DNA of 64,000 nucleotides, from contig NC_073346.2 in assembly GCF_027580225.2 (NCBI RefSeq), positions 248,001 through 312,000 of the forward strand. The letters run 5' to 3'. Of the stretch, positions 61,834-64,000 are shown in pieces (position 1 is the stretch's first letter; each line of letters opens with the position of its first letter). The position numbers and the translations under genes are program-made. Under the pieces are notes generated by a model that was not told the origin of the DNA, made no database searches, and saw only the letters and a list, made by a program, of their open reading frames with translations. This stretch comes from Misgurnus anguillicaudatus. Lineage: Eukaryota > Chordata > Actinopteri > Cypriniformes > Cobitidae.

Positions 61834-64000
61834 TAGCTGCAAGCAGCAATGGCGGGCCCTCGCACGTTTTTTTACCGCTACACGGTGCGTCCGAGAAAAC
61901 GATGCACGGTGGGCAAGGGCATCAAGTGGGTAAAATATCAGTGGGCTATTTAATGTTGTTTCTGAGCCATTTGGGGACTGTAGGTAAAAGAAACCCCACA
62001 TTTTAGACAAACAGGTGCACTAGTGAGCCACTTAAGAGACACGCCTATGTCTGACCTTTTTGTCAACACTTAACAGCCGAAAACTCTGATGTGTGCAGAG
62101 ATGTATAGTAACGAAGTAGAACTACTTCACTACTGTACTTAAGTACTAATAGGCAGTATCTGTACTCTACTGAAGTATTATTTTTTTCTCCTACTTCCAC
62201 TTTTACTTCAGTACATATTTTCGATGAGTTTAATACTTTTACTCCAATACATTTTTTATGTGCTGCATAGTTACTCGTTACACTCAAATGTTACGAATCA
62301 TTCCAAACCTACATTATCACTGCCGGAGCGGTGATACACATTAGAAACACACACAGATTGTGGTCTAAACCAATAGGAGATAGTGAAGAGCGGACCCCTC
62401 CCTCCCTCTCACTCACAAATATGAGCCGCAGTTGTGGACAAATGTGAAGTGAAGAGAGAACCAAAGTGCACGAGAGAGACCGATAGAGAGAGAGAATTCG
62501 CGAGAAAGGGCGAGTGTGCGCGAAAGAAGGAAACCTAAATACATTGAAACATCTTGTACCTTTACCTATTACCATTACATCGACTAATATTTTATTAATT
62601 CTGAATTCTCTATTGCCATATTAGTTAAATTAATCTGAACATTCCTGTCCTTGTACTCCTGCTACAGCCAAAGCAATTGTGAGTGTCCTTTAGCTTAAAC
62701 ATTTGAAATAATATAAACAATATTATATTCAAACTTTTGACTGTTTTCTTTAATAACTACATTACACAATACTTGTACTTTTACTTTCAGTACTTGAGTA
62801 GTATATTTTAAAATAAACTACTTGCAATACTTAAGTACAAAACATGTTTAATACTTCAGTACTTCCACTTAAGTGGTGTGCTCACTTTTTTGATAGAGCA
62901 CTTGTACTTTTACTCAAGTCTGGGTCCCTAGTACTTTATACATCTCTGGATGTGTGTGCCAAATTTAAAGTTCAACTAAGCACGCCAAGAGCCTTAAACA
63001 TGCCTGAAATTAAAGTAAAGTTTGACGCGTTGCCATGAGAACAGCGTTCGAGATGTCTAAAATTCCTTCGCAATTTATCATCTACAATGTCTCGGCATCA
63101 TGTTGACCACTTCTGGTGTCAATCGCATGAATCCCATACGAGGAGTATTTAAAGGTTCACAGCATGTAACTGTCAGCCTTAAATATGTGTAAAAATGAAA
63201 GTAAAGTTTGATGCATTGCCATGGGAACAGCGTTTGAGATATCATAATCCCTTCGCAATTTATCATCTACAATGTCTCGGCATCATGTTGACCACTTCTC
63301 GTGTCAATCGCATGAAAATCCTAGAAGGAGTATTTAAAAGTTAACTATATGGAACTGAAAGGCTTAAATATGCCTTTAAAATGAAAGTAAAGTTTGACAG
63401 GTTGCCATGGGAACAGCGTTTGAGATATCAAAAATCCCTTCGCAATTTATCATCTACAATGTCTCGGCATCATGTTGACCACTTCTCGTGTAAATCGCAT
63501 GAAAATCCTAGAAGGAGTATTTAAAAGTTAACTATATGGAACTGAAAGGCTTAAATATGCCTTTAAAATGAAAGTAAAGTTTGACGCATTGCCATGGGAA
63601 CAGCGTTTGAGATATCAAAAATCCCTTCGCAATTTATCATCTACAATGTCTCGGCATCATGGTGACCACTTTTGGTGTCAATCGCATGAAAATCCTAGAA
63701 GGAGTATTTAAAAGAACATTGCATGGAACTTTCAAAAAAATCCAGCTTTGTGACTGACACACTTCCTGGCGCCTGGTGGTGGCGCTATACCCGAGACTCA
63801 CAATAGGCACATCGATGCGATCGGAATCTTCAGACGAACAAACACCCCGCGTGTCATTACAATAAGACATTTTTTGCTTTAGATATTAGACACTTCCTGT
63901 TTCTCTGATTTCGCCACAACTTTGTCGGCTCGCCATGGCAGAACCGTTCGAGATATCAAAAATCCCTTCGCAATTTAGCAAGTCCAATGTCTCGACATCA
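61834..64000. repeat. Array repeat, unit 5 (incomplete, with hAT insertion and extra monomer)
   Basis: Same start as unit 4. After subtracting the 853-bp hAT element and its 8-bp TSD, markers lie at 371, 556, 743, 930 and 1270, so there is exactly one more 187-bp monomer than in units 3 and 4. The unit runs off the window end. Confidence 0.9.
62096..62948. mobile_element. 853-bp non-autonomous hAT element in array unit 5
   Basis: The termini CAGAGATGTATAG (left) and TATACATCTCTG (right) are inverted. A perfect 8-bp TSD, GATGTGTG, lies at 62088-62095 and 62949-62956. The equivalent sites in units 3 and 4 (58930 and 60585) read CTCTGATGTGTGTGCC without insertion. The interior repeats ACTTAAGTACT, TACTTTTACT and similar text and has no transposase. 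Confidence 0.93.

Noticed and set aside
56621..63870. Repeated open frames of 60-140 codons in the array (for example starting MCAKFKAQLSTPRALNMPEIK)
   Set aside because: They recur only because the DNA is repeated, occur on both strands, and contain no known domain; no splice or expression signal supports them.

Overview
This window looks like chromosomal DNA of a teleost fish, most likely a cyprinid relative of zebrafish or carp. The evidence is the mix of repeat families: a DIRS1-type tyrosine-recombinase retrotransposon, several L2/CR1-type LINEs, an RTE-type LINE, many hAT elements with 8-bp target-site duplications (TSDs), a Tc1 fragment, a TTAA-flanked piggyBac-like element and long CA/GT/GA microsatellites. 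I found no host protein-coding exon, tRNA, rRNA, operon or CRISPR array. All recognisable protein homology belongs to mobile elements, and none of these has an intact coding region. Family names come from remembered motifs; no database search was possible.

Layout. 1-2111: 3' half of a DIRS1-like element (RNase H region, tyrosine recombinase, internal complementary region, right terminal repeat) inserted in a LINE whose 3' part follows (2112-3079). 3080-11560: intergenic DNA with many MITEs, including a TTAA-flanked element (5281-7041) and a foldback element (9688-10267). 11565-14480: an RTE-type LINE split by a hAT-like element (12458-13777). 14481-19730: microsatellites, MITEs and a divergent tandem repeat. 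19731-30715: a nested stack in which an L2 fragment contains a small hAT MITE, which contains a GCGC-rich DNA element, which contains both a hAT5-like element (with its own MITE) and a transposase-bearing hAT element that is interrupted by a second DIRS1-like element. 31697-33602: an element with long terminal inverted repeats (TIRs). 38738-42138: LINE and Tc1 fragments. 42139-54656: three L2-type LINEs in the same orientation. 49275-64000: a tandemly arranged, unclassified repeat with precise higher-order periods of 133 bp, about 187 bp and about 1.5 kb.

The sequences do not form a functional pathway. What the window records is insertion order: TSDs, interrupted reading frames and empty sites in sister copies allow much of the history to be read directly. 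The most informative loci are the stack at 19731-30715, the hAT insertion at 62096-62948 with empty sites in sister repeat units, the DIRS circle-junction sequence at 1742-1860, and the 129-bp minisatellite at 45483-46165, which is partly open as a 43-residue repeat on the minus strand.
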